Assembly (NCBI GenBank): GCA_963978905.1
Contig: OZ022256.1
Span: forward strand, 54,236,001-54,300,000
DNA length: 64,000 bases
Reading direction: 5' to 3'
Source: Trichostrongylus colubriformis
Lineage: Eukaryota; Nematoda; Chromadorea; Rhabditida; Trichostrongylidae
Below the pieces are notes generated by a model. It searched no databases. It was given only the letters and a program-made list of their open reading frames with translations, and had not been told where the DNA came from. Position 1 is the first letter of the stretch, and the number at the start of each line of letters is the position of its first letter. Positions 35,615 through 48,110 of this stretch are shown one piece after another. The translations under genes and the position numbers were made by a program.

Positions 35615-38600
35615 ATAGCATCTACACGTCACAAGTGATGGTCTCAGAATTGCTGCCAAGCGTGCGTGTTGTTCTGACGCGCTCATGCGAATACTCAGCC
35701 GTCTTCCCATACACGGGGCTTTCATGCAAAGAAACATCACTCACTCACACACATTGTTTGTATCATAGAGCGGTGCATTTTTATCTTAATTTTTATATTT
35801 GTTCATAAAGTTGTTCACATTGTTGTGCATTGTTTCCGAAGGTTGTTTACCTGCTTAATGTATACCTAAACTTTCGATAAAGGGCTACGGAGGAGGGGTC
35901 GGGTGACTAACTAAAGCAAATAATAGGTTGGGTTAGTGATTTTGTTGAGCCAGTGCTGAGTCACGGGAGTGGTCAAAACTAGATAATGCGCGGGGGAAAT
36001 AAATGAATCTGAATTTAAACGTTTCACCCCGAATCTAGAGTTTGGTAGGATGATTTCTGGAGGGATTTTTCCCACCCTTATAAACCCTCGCCGGGTAAAA
36101 CCTTGTGGAACTTTGCTGGATTGATCGTTACTCGTCGTGGGCTCAATTGGCTCTTGATACCTTGTCACCCCTCATCGAGCAATCCCGAAGACCAAAAAGG
36201 AGCGCAAAATCTGAAGTGCTCTGGTCATTTTTCGCGGTCTTTTTCAACCATCAGATCGGTGGCGATGTAGCAAAACCCGGAGCGTGACAGGAAACGAACT
36301 AGTGACCCTGGTGACCATATCGGAGCGGTGACAGTCCCTCTTCCTATTGCGCCATGCGCATGTCATTCTGAAATACGCTCCCCAGAATGCTTGGGAAGAT
36401 CGTGAAATTAGATGTACCCAACTGCGAGGATGGTTGATTCTACTTCAACCATCACCAATGAACCAGCGTAACTCAAACAGAAGTAGGCGTGACTCTGCGT
36501 AGCTCAAACATACCACAACCATCCTTCAAATCGCTAAAGTGCACGTTCTAGTGCTCTCAGTGGCTGGTTGATTTAGTAGGATCAAAAAGTACTGCGTGAG
36601 TACGTACGTGACGACGTGAATAAGTGGTTGGGGTAAGTGTGAGGTAAAAACAAGTTTCAGTAGCAAAGCAGCGCCGCAAATACCCCGTCCCCTGCGCCAT
36701 CTCCCACAAGCACAAGGGTTCACGTGTGCACAGTTAGCGGAACCAGTTATCACGTAGTCTGTGTGCAAGAACATGTAATCTGTGTGGGAGTCTCATAGAG
36801 GAATTTGTCGGTGTAGTCAAGCGCGTGCGCGTTCGAGCGATTGCCGAAAAGCGTTGGCAAACGAAGCACCGCGCTGGTCGGTCAGTCTGGTCCGGATTTT
36901 GCGTTTTCTCAACCGGATGATGACTAAACAAACGTCGTCGAAACCCGGAAAGAAATCGAGCGATGATGGAGAGCAAAGAGGGTTTCTGGGGGCTCAAAAC
37001 AAACTATCGACCTTGAGAAGGACACAATTCGCTAAATGGGGATTTTAAACGATCAACCTAAGCATTATCAATTCCCCTTCGGAAGTACGGAACAGAGCCT
37101 TTTTCATTTTTTGTGGTCGTCAAACTGCAAAGCATTGGAGGTGTCTACCCGGGGTATAGTGATCATTGAATATGACCATCAATAATCCAATAATTGGAGG
37201 GACTACATGGTCACCTGGGTAATTGCCCGTCTTGTTTTTTCTCATTTTTCGTTTTAGCTCAAACATCCTTTAGCCTGTTCTTACTTCGTACTTCTTTTTA
37301 ACCCATAACATACGACGGCGTTTTTGCGCGGGATGGCTTGTGGGACGAGCGCGTTCTTTTTTATCAAATCTTTTACCAATTTTTATCAATTAAGTCATTT
37401 TTGTGACCTTTTTTGTGCATGTTGCTACTGATAAGGGGGCCATCACGGTAAAGTGGTGTCGCTTCATGCTGTTATACGCGGTACTTTTTTCTGCCTACTA
37501 CTGCAGAAAAGTCATGCGTTTTGAGTGGTAAGATGAGCGCGAGGTGGGGGGAAGAAACGCCCCCTGGAGCAGAAAAACCCCTGGAACAAAATCGGAGCCT
37601 ATGGTTCTGATGGATTATTGATTGGAACTGAAAAAAACTGAACTTGTTGTCATTTGTTTGTACAACCAGAAAGGATTCGCATTTGAAGTTACTCGCATAA
37701 TGTTGTTGCATCTCTAGTGAAATTTACGCTGCATCAGTCCTTGGACCAGATGTTTTTCTTCGGTGCTAGTAGTGTATGCGGGTATAACTGGTTATTTGAA
37801 AATATTGGAATACTGAAAGAAAAATGATTTCAAATGTCGAACGCCACCATGTGGCGCACGCCGTCCGTTATGTGTTAAATAAAATACGATATTGAAATAA
37901 CCCCCCACCACCAGGCGCAACAACTCGATGAACTTTTTTTACAGGTTGGAAAAGTAGTAGCAAAAGTTGTGTGTCCTCCGTGTGGCCGTTTTTTCCCCTG
38001 CCCAGTTACCTCTATGGTATAACTATCAAAATTAGTAGAGCGATTTTTAGTGTTTTGATGTGGGTGGGGACTAGTTTCGAGTATAATACATAGAAGGACC
38101 TAACTATAAGTAAACCGCTCTTGATGTGTAATAATAATCTAACATAATTTTTGTAGACCGATCGGTCCACAGACGCTTGTCCAGGCAAGATTTGATGGTG
38201 AATTTTTGCCTTGTGAATAATTTAATGACGGATTAATATTTCACATTCGTTCAGTGGCGTAGTTAGTGTGAAGTACCCAAATGATGAAGATGCAATAGCT
38301 CTGCGCTAGACCCCATAGCTTGCCTTGAATGATTGCAATTTTTTCCAGAACTCCAGAGATTTTGTAAGAAATCAATTAGAATCTTAAATTTTTGTTTGAG
38401 CCCAATCTGATTTATTTCACTCTATACCGAGCAATTGCATGTCTCGCTTTGATTTTATACGTCTTCTATTTAGACTTTTCCACTATTGAGAAAATTGAGA
38501 GATTTTGAGAAAGTTTAGGGTAACATAATGGCAGTATTAAGATCTAGGAAAGTTGGTGTGATAAAATAAAATGATCCAGTAATCTTTGAATGCTGATTAA

Positions 38601-39199
38601 TATCATGCTGGAATAGGATCCGTAGCACCTTGGTAATTGCTAAGATACATAAATTAGGTCTTGAGCGAGCCAATTTGCGTTTTATTCTTCTACCGGTGCT
38701 CCTCAGAAAGAAGGCGCTGCCTTCGTCTGGGTGAAGTCCGCAAAAGCAACGTATTTTGTGTCGCTAAACACTCCCTACTCCACCGTTGTGAATGTTGAAG
38801 GCACCCGCGTTAACAAAAGTAAATTCAGTCCCCCATCTGAACGGATAGGTTCTCCTGGTTCACGCTGCATCCTTGTTGCTGCACAACGATTAGCCATTAG
38901 GACACTAGGACTGCTGGAATCGGTACCAGAGAATTAATGGCCCTGCCTGGTAGACCACGTGGTGTGCGTCTCTATCGGCGCGCTAGTCATACGGTTTTTC
39001 CTGATTTTCGTGACTGGTCACCTATTCAAAACCTCCGGTTTCATCCAAGATAACCGCGCGATGCCTTTTGATGTAGCAAAATTTTTTCAAAAATTTCATT
39101 TTGGATGAAACAATTCAAGGCAAAGACATCCTGCAGTACTAGCTATAGCGACTTTTAGAAAACATGCGGAACGCCGTTGCGTAGCATCATCATCATGCT
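35615..39199. other. Intergenic: exon candidates only
   Basis: Contains a degenerate tRNA-like box pair around 36285-36360 (minus strand, GGCGCAATAGG and AGTTCGTTTCC). A comparatively G/C-rich stretch at 36780-36916 precedes an ATG at 36917 (frame begins MMTKQTSSKPGKKSSDDGE and stops at 37048). An isolated exon-like frame lies at 38707-38937. The two could belong to one gene, but no linking exons or domain are seen. Confidence 0.4.
38707..38937 (+). CDS. Unassigned exon candidate
   Basis: A GCTCCTCAG acceptor is followed by 76 open codons and a TAA. The frame starts KEGAAFVWVKSAKATYFV and ends LGLLESVPEN. No family is recognised. It could be the last exon of a plus-strand gene starting near 36.9 kb, or a chance frame. 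Confidence 0.25.
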   Translation, partial: KEGAAFVWVKSAKATYFVSLNTPYSTVVNVEGTRVNKSKFSPPSERIGSPGSRCILVAAQRLAIRTLGLLESVPEN

Positions 39200-40005
39200 T
39201 CATTCTGCGAATTCTGCAAGAAAATTATTCGTCTGAAAGTGCAACTTTCTAGCAAAACTCGAAACTAAACCGTTGTAATGCTGCATTCCTCTGTTGTTGC
39301 CATAGTCCTCGAAACCATGAGGGCCAGGTGGATCAGGGCGACCGTATGGAAAGTATGGACCATATGGACCATGTGGACCGTGTGGACCGTATGGGCCATG
39401 AGGGCCATGATACCAGGGGGCATTCGGAGCATGTTCTGACATGAGCTCGAAGATGAACATCAACACTTGGAATACCTACAACATCGAACCTTAACAAGAG
39501 CGATTATTCAGTTACCGTAGTCCTCCTTACCGTGGGGTTACCAGACATGAGCTCCATCTTTTTCTGTTCCATCTGTTCAGCAGTCAAGTTTTCGTTTTCT
39601 AATACTTCAGAAAACTGATTGAACGCGGTTGGCAGGGAGCCGATCACTTTCATTACTTCCTTCTTTATTTCATCCTTGAGAGCCGAGCTGTTTTCTCTTA
39701 CCTGATCCTAAAAGGGTAAGAATTGAAGGTTTCTGCCACAGCATGTCGAGTTTTCCCTTAATAAGGCTTTCCCACTCCATTGTTCGTTATTCGGTCACCG
39801 CCAGGTGTTAGTGCTCTGCTCACGGGGATATTGTAATGTACGGCTCGAACTTCTGTAAAAACGAAAATGAGTAATTTTCATGGTAATGGAGGAGGCACAG
39901 GAGGTACATACTTCTAGCGATTTGAGGACCGTCATTTTTCCATTCTTCACCATGTACGTAAGCTGCTACGGCGGTAACGACAAGCAGAATAATCTCGGGC
40001 TCCAT
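39200..40005 (-). CDS. SXP/RAL-2-family secreted protein with Gly/Pro-rich tail (copy 1)
   Basis: Exons on the minus strand: 40005-39912, 39852-39776, 39707-39531 and 39475-39200, about 207 aa. A signal peptide (EIILLVVTAVAAYVHG) leads into a poorly conserved second exon, which retains only NIPVSRALTPG-type spacing. The third exon has the family pattern VIGSLPTAFNQFSEVLENE and NLTAEQMEQKK. The last exon reads VFQVLMFIFELM and continues into a GP(H/Y)GP repeat ending LHFQTNNFLAEFAE. The core resembles the SXP/RAL-2 (Ani s 5-like, former DUF148) domain, known in secreted nematode antigens. The donor of exon 2 (GGA|GTGGGA) is weak and the PPFL motif typical of the domain's start is absent, so the N-terminal half is uncertain. 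TTTTAAG lies 12 nt before the ATG. Confidence 0.75.
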
Positions 40006-42121
40006 TGTGAATGGCTTAAAATTCGTTTATAAAGCTGAAATTTGTCAGTTTTGAAGATGAGAGCGTAATCAAAATTTAAGATTCATGAAGAAGTGGAAAA
40101 GTGGATTTTAAGGGCTCTGACAGAATAGAATTCATCGTGCAGTAAACCAGAACTGTTGTGTTACCATGTTTACCAACCTGCCTTATATCATGCATTTTTG
40201 TGATACTATTTCGCCCTTTTCTATGCATTCATTTCAAATGTTAGTTCATCTGTTTTCTGCAAAATATGTATATCGCTATTTCGAAAAATCACGTGATTTT
40301 TGCAAATTCGCGTTTTTTATCCTTCCTTCGGATCACTATCGACACTCGTATAATCATTATGAAATAATCTCGCTTATTCCGTGCGCTAGCGGTCACGGCA
40401 CACCTCAAGCCGCGATAGTGACCGCAGCGGAAGAAGGTGGGAACCGTCGCGGCTCGGTTCGGGTTGATATACATTGATGCACCGGGCGGGCAAACAAGGA
40501 AAAAACATCCTCGTCGGAATCAATGGAAAAGGGTTGGTTGTTGGGTTTTACCGTTTCTCGCTCTTTATCTGCTACGGTGCTACTCAGCATCCCTACTTTC
40601 ATGTTCATGTTCATGTTCATAATACCAGGAATCAAGAAACGAGGTTTCTATTATAGATTTATTTATCTATTATACGTCAATGTTTACGATGCAAATTTTC
40701 ACTGGTGTAGGTACCGTATCACTGCTGTATCGATTGTAGCCATGCGGATTTTTTGATGCGTGGTAACGGTGTTCAGTGCTTGACACGTCCTTTTAGAGGC
40801 GGGGCGAAAAGTGAAGGCGGAGCGCGAATGGCTCTGAATGCGTATTTTAACGAAAAACCTGCCACACAGCATCTGCTTAGGCGGCCAGCGTTCTAATATA
40901 GTAGACATCTTTCTTTTTTGAATGAATTGTTGTACCTGCAGCCTACCAACGGGCTGCTGACGATTGGTCATTTATCTGTTTGCCAATTGGGCTAGCGCAC
41001 ACGACTGCGCGCGTAGATCATGGCCGTCAGTGGATCTATAGGAGTTGCCTTTTTCTTGTAAATTTATTCAGCATCCATCATCACACCACGCCCCGCCCAC
41101 TTTGTGTGGGTCCCCGCTCTTTTCGAGTATGCTCAAGATGGCTTCGACGTTGGTCATTACCATCGATTTTTTCCTGGTCTCAAGGCTGCGTTGGACCGAG
41201 TTGTGACTTTGTTTACCGCCCAATCAGGGTGCACTCCGGCTACTGTGCCCACGCCTCTATCACGACTTTCAGATTGTCTTGTCTGACCCTAACTCATCTT
41301 CTCCTCACGTTTGGACCATTTTTGGAACGAAAAACAATTTTCGAACCGATGAGTGAACGTTTCAGCACACGCTTCGCCCACTGTGGGCAGAGCTCAAGTT
41401 GGTTCATGTGTGCACCTTACTTCCTGTCCCATGCCCTACCCTTCCCAAACTTGTTCCCATCCCTCCAGGTTGTTTTTCATGTTATGCCAGATTTCGTGAC
41501 AGGCAGAGGGACGGACAGACAGCTAAGCGTTTTATATATAGTAGGGATTGATTTATTGATTACCTGCGCTATAACATCAGGTTTAGCACCGACGTGATCA
41601 CTAAACTTGAATTTGTTGTGTTCATCTGGAACAAACAAGGAAGATTCTTGTACCGGTTGTCAGGTATATGCCAACGGGAGGCCATGAGCAAACGTCGGCT
41701 ACCCTCTATGAATCGAGCAAAAATGACGTGAACCATGCATTATTATGACGGCATACTGTAATCCAGTCCCACTTGCAGTTGCCATCCAAAAGTTTCCAAA
41801 TACATCAGCTGCAAAAGCCTTTGTGTTGTTTTTGAGGAAAAGAAGTTTTTATTTCGGATGTTCAATATTTGTGCAAGCAAAGCTGCTCAATAGGGAATTT
41901 CAAAAGATCAACAACAAAAGTAACTGAATATAAGGCGGTATGATCAGTGGAGCAGGACAACGGTCGCTGCTGTTGACTGGTTAAGCTGAGCTGTTTCCTC
42001 GTGCTGGCGCAGGTTTGTAGCTGAGTTTTTCATTTCCTGATGGGTAACTTTCCTTAAATTGTTATTATTATAATTAAAACGGTCCAAAATTAGTAGATAA
42101 AGTTATTTTAAGGATCTCAAA
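40006..42121. other. Intergenic between two divergent SXP-like genes
   Basis: Holds a short TTCATG hexamer run (about 40598-40620) and dispersed repeat G copy 2 (40985-41548). No coding exon was recognised. The two SXP-like genes on either side are transcribed away from each other, so their promoters must lie here. Confidence 0.6.
40985..41548 (+). repeat. Dispersed repeat G, copy 2
   Basis: Second copy of the 21468-22030 repeat, sharing GCGCACACGACTGCGCGCGT, ACCACGCCCCGCCCAC and a GGACAGACAG end. A frame of 205 codons runs through it but is not conserved in the other copy. Confidence 0.75.
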
Positions 42122-43105
42122 ATGAGAACCGTTGTTCTCGTGTTCTTGTTGGCTGTCTTAACCGCTTATAGTACTGCTTATCATGGACCTCTTCGTTTGC
42201 CACCACGTCTATTTAGATTTGTTACCACAGACGAGACTGAGAGAATATCACAATATATTGGCCAATAAGTCTTTGACAATCGGCCAACAAAACGAAAAAA
42301 TTGATAAATGGGCAAAAGAAAATGATATTGGGGTAGGTGATGCTGTCAGAAATTCCTTCTACAGCCACATTTTGAGACTATTATTTCCAGGAATATGTAA
42401 AACAGTATGAAGCAAATGTTACTGCTCACATAGTAAAAATAAGGAGAAAGGCCAAACAAATAATTGACTATTTACCAACAGCAATCGTATTATTGTCCGA
42501 AATAATGGATAACGATACTTTGACTCCTGAAATTAAATTCAAAAGACAAGAGAATTTGGTTGCTACATATCCTAAGGTGAGAAAGGTTACGAATTTTGAT
42601 TTTTTCCCCATTCATTTCGAGGTACTTGTCAGTGTCATACTTTTGTTCAGTCAGTGGATGGATTATATTTTACAGTGCAACTTTTCAGGCTTTTCATGTA
42701 CTGAGGTTCCTTTTCGAGCAATTCATGCCAAGAGGTGGCCCCTATGGCCCCCATGGACCTATCGGTCCGCATGGCCCTCCTGTCCCTCATGACTCTCATG
42801 GACCTCATGAACCTTACGGTCCAGCAGGTCCTCAAGGACCTATTGGCCCTCCTGGTCCTTACGGCCCGTATGACCAGCAGGGACCTCACGATCCTCATGG
42901 CCCTGATGACCATCACAGACCTTATGGCCCATCTGACCCTCGTGATCCTGGTAACCCTCGTCGCTCTTATGGCCCCAATAGTCACGGGCCATATGCTAGA
43001 CGTGGTCCATATCGTTCAATTAGCAAAAAATATTATGGCAACAAAGTAGTGCATGATTTCAACGGTATGCTACTGAACTATTTTGTTAAGTCATTTTTCT
43101 ACTAA
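42122..43105 (+). CDS. SXP/RAL-2-family secreted protein with collagen-like tail (copy 2, one frameshift)
   Basis: Exons 42122-42332, 42391-42576 and 42689-43105. The start gives a signal peptide (MRTVVLVFLLAVLTAYSTA) and HGPLRLPPRLFR. One extra base then shifts the frame, after which LPQTRLREYHNILANKSL and DKWAKENDIG continue the family pattern. Exon 2 carries IIDYLPTAIVLLSEIMDN and EIKFKRQENL. Exon 3 begins AFHVLRFLFEQFMPRGG, then a long Gly-Pro tract with G-x-y stretches (GPAGPQGPIGPPGPYGPY), and ends LLNYFVKSFFY. Exon 2 is exactly as long as exon 2 of the 57 kb copy (186 nt). The shift lies between about 42162 and 42225 and may be a real lesion or a base-calling error. TTTTAAG is 12 nt before the ATG and AATAAA is at about 43234. 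Role unknown; the family is secreted. Confidence 0.8.
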
Positions 43106-45084
43106 AATTATTCTTGCAGATCACCATGGGTGAACTAGTGATGATGATGTTGGGCAGCGGGGTTCTGCATGCAAATTCCTTGAAATTAATGGGTGATAGT
43201 GCTGCACAGTATATTTGTTATTGCCTGATCAGAAATAAAATTTTGGCAGCTTTAGTCAGCGGTTTTCTTAAAAATTGGGAAAATCACACAAAAAGTTTGA
43301 AAAGCCAAGATTGAAAACTCATCAGATATACTAACAACTGGAATAGGTTGCAATCAGTAACTCAAAGCACTGTGATCAAATCCCGCCCACTACTTGAAGT
43401 CCACCGCGGTCTTTTTTGGGTCTACGCAGATGAGGGCAACACTAGAGTGGCGCCTTGCAATCATTACTTTATCGCATGGGTTGTTCTCCTCATGCATCTC
43501 AAAGGAGTTGTCCACAGGTATTTCAAGGTTGTAAGTGCTCTAAAACAGGAAGACTAGCAATCGTCATTTCCGCCGAGCAACCTTCGAACATCGTAGGCGG
43601 GAAGAATTTTAGCGCCCAATGCTGGTTTGCTTTCCACTCTGCGTCTCTGTCCACGTGACTGCCGCCGATCCACGGCGACGGGCGCGGCCCATCTCGACGT
43701 CCTTGGTTGAAGCGCGAACACGTACAGTCCATTTCACAGCGCTAGATAGGGCGTGACTTGGGTGGCGAGAGTGAGAGTGTGTGACGAGAGTGAGAATGTG
43801 TGGCGGGGAGAGAGTTTGACACACTTGCACCCAAGTCCGTAGGCTGCTCCGTATCGAGCGCTCCGAAATGGGCTGTAATGGAAAGGATAAAGGCTGAGGT
43901 GGTCAGGAATTTTGTCGGGCATAGGCTTCTTCTTCCTTTCATTAGCGGTTCTATGATGAGGTTTTCCTGTGTAATACTCCCATTTGTTTTTTGCCCTCAT
44001 ATACCACTCAGAACGCTTGCTGTAATTTTTAGGGAGCAAAATTGTGAAAAGTATGATGACAATGTGATAAAATCCGCTCCTTTCATATTTGTTTTAGTGA
44101 CACTACATACAACAACACTCGATTACATACAAACTGTTTATCATTTTAGCAACGGAAAAGAAGTAAAATAGATTGCACCATATTGATATCATGAATAAAA
44201 AAGTAACGTTGAATTGAGAGTTAAAGAATGAAATAATCAAGTAACATTTCATGCTGGTTGGCAGTTTAGCACGGCTCCACAATAAGGTGCATTTTTGACC
44301 AATGCAAAAAGGAGGAAAAAAGGGAGCAATAAGTAATCTGAGTGGTAATATAGGGGGGGGGGGGGAGGTGTACGAAAAAAAAAACATTCGAAAAAGTCAA
44401 CTTATAAAAATAGTTGGGAGAAAGGGAAAGCCCTTACTTCAGCAAAACCCCGGAGTGTCCTGATTAAAATCAGCCGATTGTAAATTCGCGCTCCAGTCAA
44501 AGACGCCGAGGCCGGAGGCGGCGTCGCGCAAATTGTCACCTGCCAGCCCAAAGGAGCGTCTGCCAAGATTAACAGTAAAATCGTAGCGTGAATAAGATGG
44601 TACTCTCACTCCCACGGTGACAGACACCCACCACTGATTGGAACAGTGGTGTCTACATGGAAAGGACATATGCCATCGATGGTGGTGATAGGATGGAGGA
44701 AATGGCGGTAGGAAGGGCTACGCTTCTGATGGAAGGAGGTATATTGCTGAATTTCAGGTGATAACATCAAGTAGAATCTCAACCTAATTCCTACTTCTGG
44801 GCTGTGACCGCGGTCATACCAAAGGTCAGAAAGATGTATGCTTGACATTTCAATAGATTTCCTTTTTTTTCATCACTTACGTACTCTTCAACAACCCCAA
44901 AATATACAGTGAGTGTGATATGCTCCACGAAGCCTGTCGTGAACTATTCCTCCAATCCGAGAAAATAACGGGGGGTATGTAGCCTTATGTCGTTTTCGCA
45001 GGGCTGCGCGCGGGAGCGGCGGGCGAGTGTGAGTTGATTTCTTTACGTGTGACTGCGTACATCGCGTACATTCCCTTTGAGTTT
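43106..45084. other. Intergenic: SINE and MITE debris
   Basis: Contains the 3' side of the SXP-like gene, a SINE-like fragment around 43350-43400 (GTGATCAAATCCCGCCC), a family A fold-back (43732-43872) and a G run at 44.35 kb. A minus-strand frame at 44439-44669 has no recognisable family. Confidence 0.5.
43732..43872. repeat. Fold-back MITE, family A, copy 3
   Basis: Starts TCCATTTCACAGCGCTAGAT and ends ATCGAGCGCTCCGAAATGG, with internal CACCCAAGTCCGTAGG. More diverged than the 33.5 kb copy. Confidence 0.75.
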
Positions 45085-45104
45085 TCAGTGATTGGAAAAT
45101 TCTT

Positions 45105-45620
45105 GGTGCAACCGCACCAAATTATGGGGCGATTGCAAAAAATAGGCATCAACACCAAAAATGGAAATCATTTTTATGATAAGCGTCCAAAATAACGCCG
45201 GTATGGAAGTTTTCAGTTTTAGCGAGGAAGTTTGTTGCACCAACTTGGCATCATACCAAATGAAAGTTATTCTTATAATTAGCGCCAAAAATAATGTCTG
45301 CGTAGGAGTTTTCAGCGACTTCGACGAGGAAAATCTGTTGCACCGACTTGGTGCAATTGCATTAAATTATGGTGCAATTGCTCTAAATTATGGTGCAATT
45401 GCACCAAATTATAGTGCAATTGCAATAGATAGGCATCAACACCAAAATCTTATGATTAGCATCCAAAACAATGTCCGTATGGGAGTATTCAGCGATTTTG
45501 GCGAGGAAAATTTGTTGCACCAACTTGGTGCAGTTGCACCAAATTGGCATCAACATTAACAATGGAGGTTATATTCGTGATCAGCGCCCCAAATAACCCC
45601 TATAAGCGAAGTTTCGGTGG
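45105..45620 (+). repeat. Nested tandem repeat with a long open frame
   Basis: Units of roughly 100 bp or more repeat about three times. Within one unit a 21-bp minisatellite (TTATGGTGCAATTGC-like) occurs three to four times. A frame open from 45161 to 45559 reads the array as repeats of NNVxxGVFSDFxEENLLHxLG and of the heptad GAIALNY. A frameshifted earlier unit lies at 45105-45165. No known family. It may be plain satellite DNA whose period is a multiple of three. Confidence 0.7.
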
Positions 45621-45771
45621 AATTAATTTTTTGACCGACCCACGGTAATAGTTGGATAGTGCCAAAATATGAAAATTAATATAAAATATTGCCCGCAGAA
45701 GCCGTTCTCAATGACGTGTTTACCATGGCCTGAAAATGAACAGACACACTAACCAACAAACCAGATTACTA

Positions 45772-45967
45772 TTGGGTTGCTGCATAATTATAGCGGCTTT
45801 CTTTTAGCAAAAACGATAATGAAATCTAGGAAACGTGTTTGAATAATTATTTGGAAGCGTATTCGTCATCGAATTAAGAACTGCTTCTCATTTATCAATC
45901 GCAAAACATCAATTTCACAATAGAAAAACGTAACAGTAATAGCCGCATTAATAATGCTTCAACCTAA
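45772..45967. repeat. Mariner-like MITE, copy 2
   Basis: TTGGGTTGCTGCATAATTAT and TAATAATGCTTCAACCTAA ends flanked by TA on both sides (45770-45771, 45968-45969). Similar throughout to 26529-26734. Confidence 0.85.
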
Positions 45968-46012
45968 TAGCTCAGATACAGAGATATGGATATGACAGTT
46001 GACAGTTTCTTA

Positions 46013-47045
46013 CAAGGGAAGGACCACAGGTCGAAGTGGCCATTCGAAGTGGGATACATATGGTCCGACGTATTTTCGGACGCTGATCTCGAATCTGTAT
46101 TCGAAATTTGCAAAACGATTCTCTGAGCGGAGTTATGGAGGTTTTTTTAAACAATACTATTATGGTAGGTTTGGAAGCCCATAGCACGCGAGCCAGACCT
46201 TCTTGCGCAAAATCAGGGAGATTTTCGTGTTCAGGGAGTCAAATTACCCCAGAAGACAAGTTTTTTGCCATTTCGAGAATTTGACCAAATTTCGGAAAAG
46301 TTCACGGGCTATAGGGTGGCAGCTCATTGAACAAAGGAGAAGTCGTTGACACTTGCCTGGGAAATGCTCCTAATTGACGCCTGTTTCGTGCATTTAGTGC
46401 GATGGGCAAGTGTAAAAGGTATGTGTAGGCTATCTTGTTCAGGTTGCAGGGTTTTCTGTAGAAGAAAATTCAAAATCTACCACTTTATAACCTGGCCACC
46501 TCCAACTTTCCGAAGTTGGACCAAAAACTGGATTTGGCTGAAAATTTGCACAGAGGGGTAATTCGACCCCCTGTGCACGAATGTCATAATCTTTTCAATC
46601 TTTTCACGCAAAAACGACTAATTCGTGTGGTACGGGATTCTCTTCGACTTGGTATCCTTCCCTTGTGAGTAATGTTAGTAGTTATAATAAAGTGGAAGAG
46701 TAAATGATGGGTGCGATAGGTACCAGTACAAGGAAACGTCCAGAAGTGAAAGAAAAGCACATACTGACGATGAAACACAAAATGCAAGAAAACCCCCACC
46801 GACGGGGAGGAAACCCATGATCCCTGTCTGCAGATCCAGAACACTACCGGTAGGCCAGTGAGGCCGTTGACTGCTCAGCAACGGCCATGCTGATGAACCG
46901 TTCATTCAAAAAAAACCTCTATAATCCGCTCAGAGAATCGTTTTGCAAATTTCGAATACAGATTCGAGATCAGCGTCCGAAAATGCGTCGGACCATATGT
47001 ATCCCATTCCGAATGGCCACTTCGACCTGGGGTCCTTCCCTTGTT
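46013..47045. repeat. Pair of inverted ~135-bp repeats flanking 0.76 kb
   Basis: 46015-46147 and 46908-47042 are inverted copies sharing GTCGAAGTGGCCATTCG-like and CGTTTTGCAAATTTCGAATA-like blocks. A third partial copy occurs near 46630-46665. The interior has no recognised gene. Confidence 0.7.
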
Positions 47046-47059
47046 AGCTTTCTTTTCGT

Positions 47060-48110
47060 GTAACAAATTCTTCCAATTATGATTGTGAACCGACTCAGAG
47101 GATGAACTCCCTCGACACCTGAACTCATTGACAGAGAAACGAGAATTCTGTAATGAGGAAGAAAAACACATATGCAGAAAACACTTAACGTATATGAAAA
47201 CACCCGTCACAGAACAGAAGTTCATGTATAAAACACTACAAAATGAATCTGTAGTCTTGAAGTGAGAGATGAATCCAAGATGGTATCTAATTCGGTAATC
47301 CATTGTATGCTCTGTTGCCAATGCACCCGATTCCAGAAAAGCTTTCAAAAAAAAGAATGTTGAAGTGTTTTATGAACTTGTTTTCGTATAAAAGATGTTT
47401 TTAAAAGGAACGTTCAAGGCTGCTAATTGCAAATACGTCCCTTCTGAACGACAACGGCAAATCAAATCCATACCACTACGACCACTCATCACTCTGCGTC
47501 TCTTTTGCAGAGATTCACCACGCAAAATTTGTCTATTGGGATACGATTCAGCTTTGAGTGGCTCCGCGAGAATAAGTTTGTAGTGAATTTGGTGTACATT
47601 GAGAACGACCCTGATGCATAAGTCACGGATACTAATCGGTGTGCTGAGAGCGAAATGTATGAAATCGTCATTGATGATGTCGCCGGTATCATAATACTGG
47701 TCATGTGAGCACTATTGATGTGCCACAATGTTCCAGCCAAGACCGGCATGGATGTAACTGAGCAACTGAATTTTGCTTACCGGTAATATCCCTCCTCACT
47801 GGGCATGCGGTCGTGTTGACCGTACTCCCATGTGGGTGGTTTTTTCGTCACGCAAGCGAAAGGGACGTCAAACTAATTCAGTTATCGACATGATTGCACA
47901 ACTTGCGCAAAATTTGTCGGCTTGGCAAAAAGCACCTCCCGGCTGGAATCGAGCCACAGCAACTTTAATACGAGTGGTGATTCATCAATCTGCAGCACTT
48001 GTACCCATCGTTTTATCAGTTTTAAGATGTGTGATAAGACTAGCATAGTTTTCGTGTATGGTAAGACGAAAACTGTAGGACGAGCGAGAGGGCCTTGGCC
48101 AGGGCACTGA
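47060..48110 (+). pseudogene. Decayed coding-like element, arm 1 of an inverted duplication
   Basis: Matches 49680-50690 in reverse. On the plus strand, broken frames show KMFLKGTFKAANCKY, a shared LGYDSALSG-like stretch, ENKFVVNLVYIENDPDA, EMYEIVIDDVAGIIIL and, near the end, CAKFVGL then SSICSTC...MCD. The part at 47060-47350 has an opposite-strand frame with FCSVLYMNF that is also kept in the other arm. The Cys/His spacing suggests a zinc-binding end. No family is recognised; a transposon-derived gene is likely. Confidence 0.5.

Noticed and set aside
40980..41597. 205-codon open frame, the longest in the window
   Set aside because: Coincides with the second copy of repeat G, is not conserved with the first copy, and has no recognisable domain.
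42735..43049. Alternative frames (plus and minus) over the SXP-like last exon
   Set aside because: They are shadows of the Gly-Pro repeat; the chosen frame continues the family core from exon 2 and matches the paralogues.
43114..43314. Possible extra exon after the SXP-like gene (GELVMMMLGSGVLHANSL)
   Set aside because: A splice from 43060 is possible, but the unspliced ending (NGMLLNYF) aligns better with the paralogue's NGLVSSFARKL ending.
45105..45620. CRISPR array
   Set aside because: Repeats are nested, diverged and without spacers of uniform size, and the sequence is from a eukaryote.
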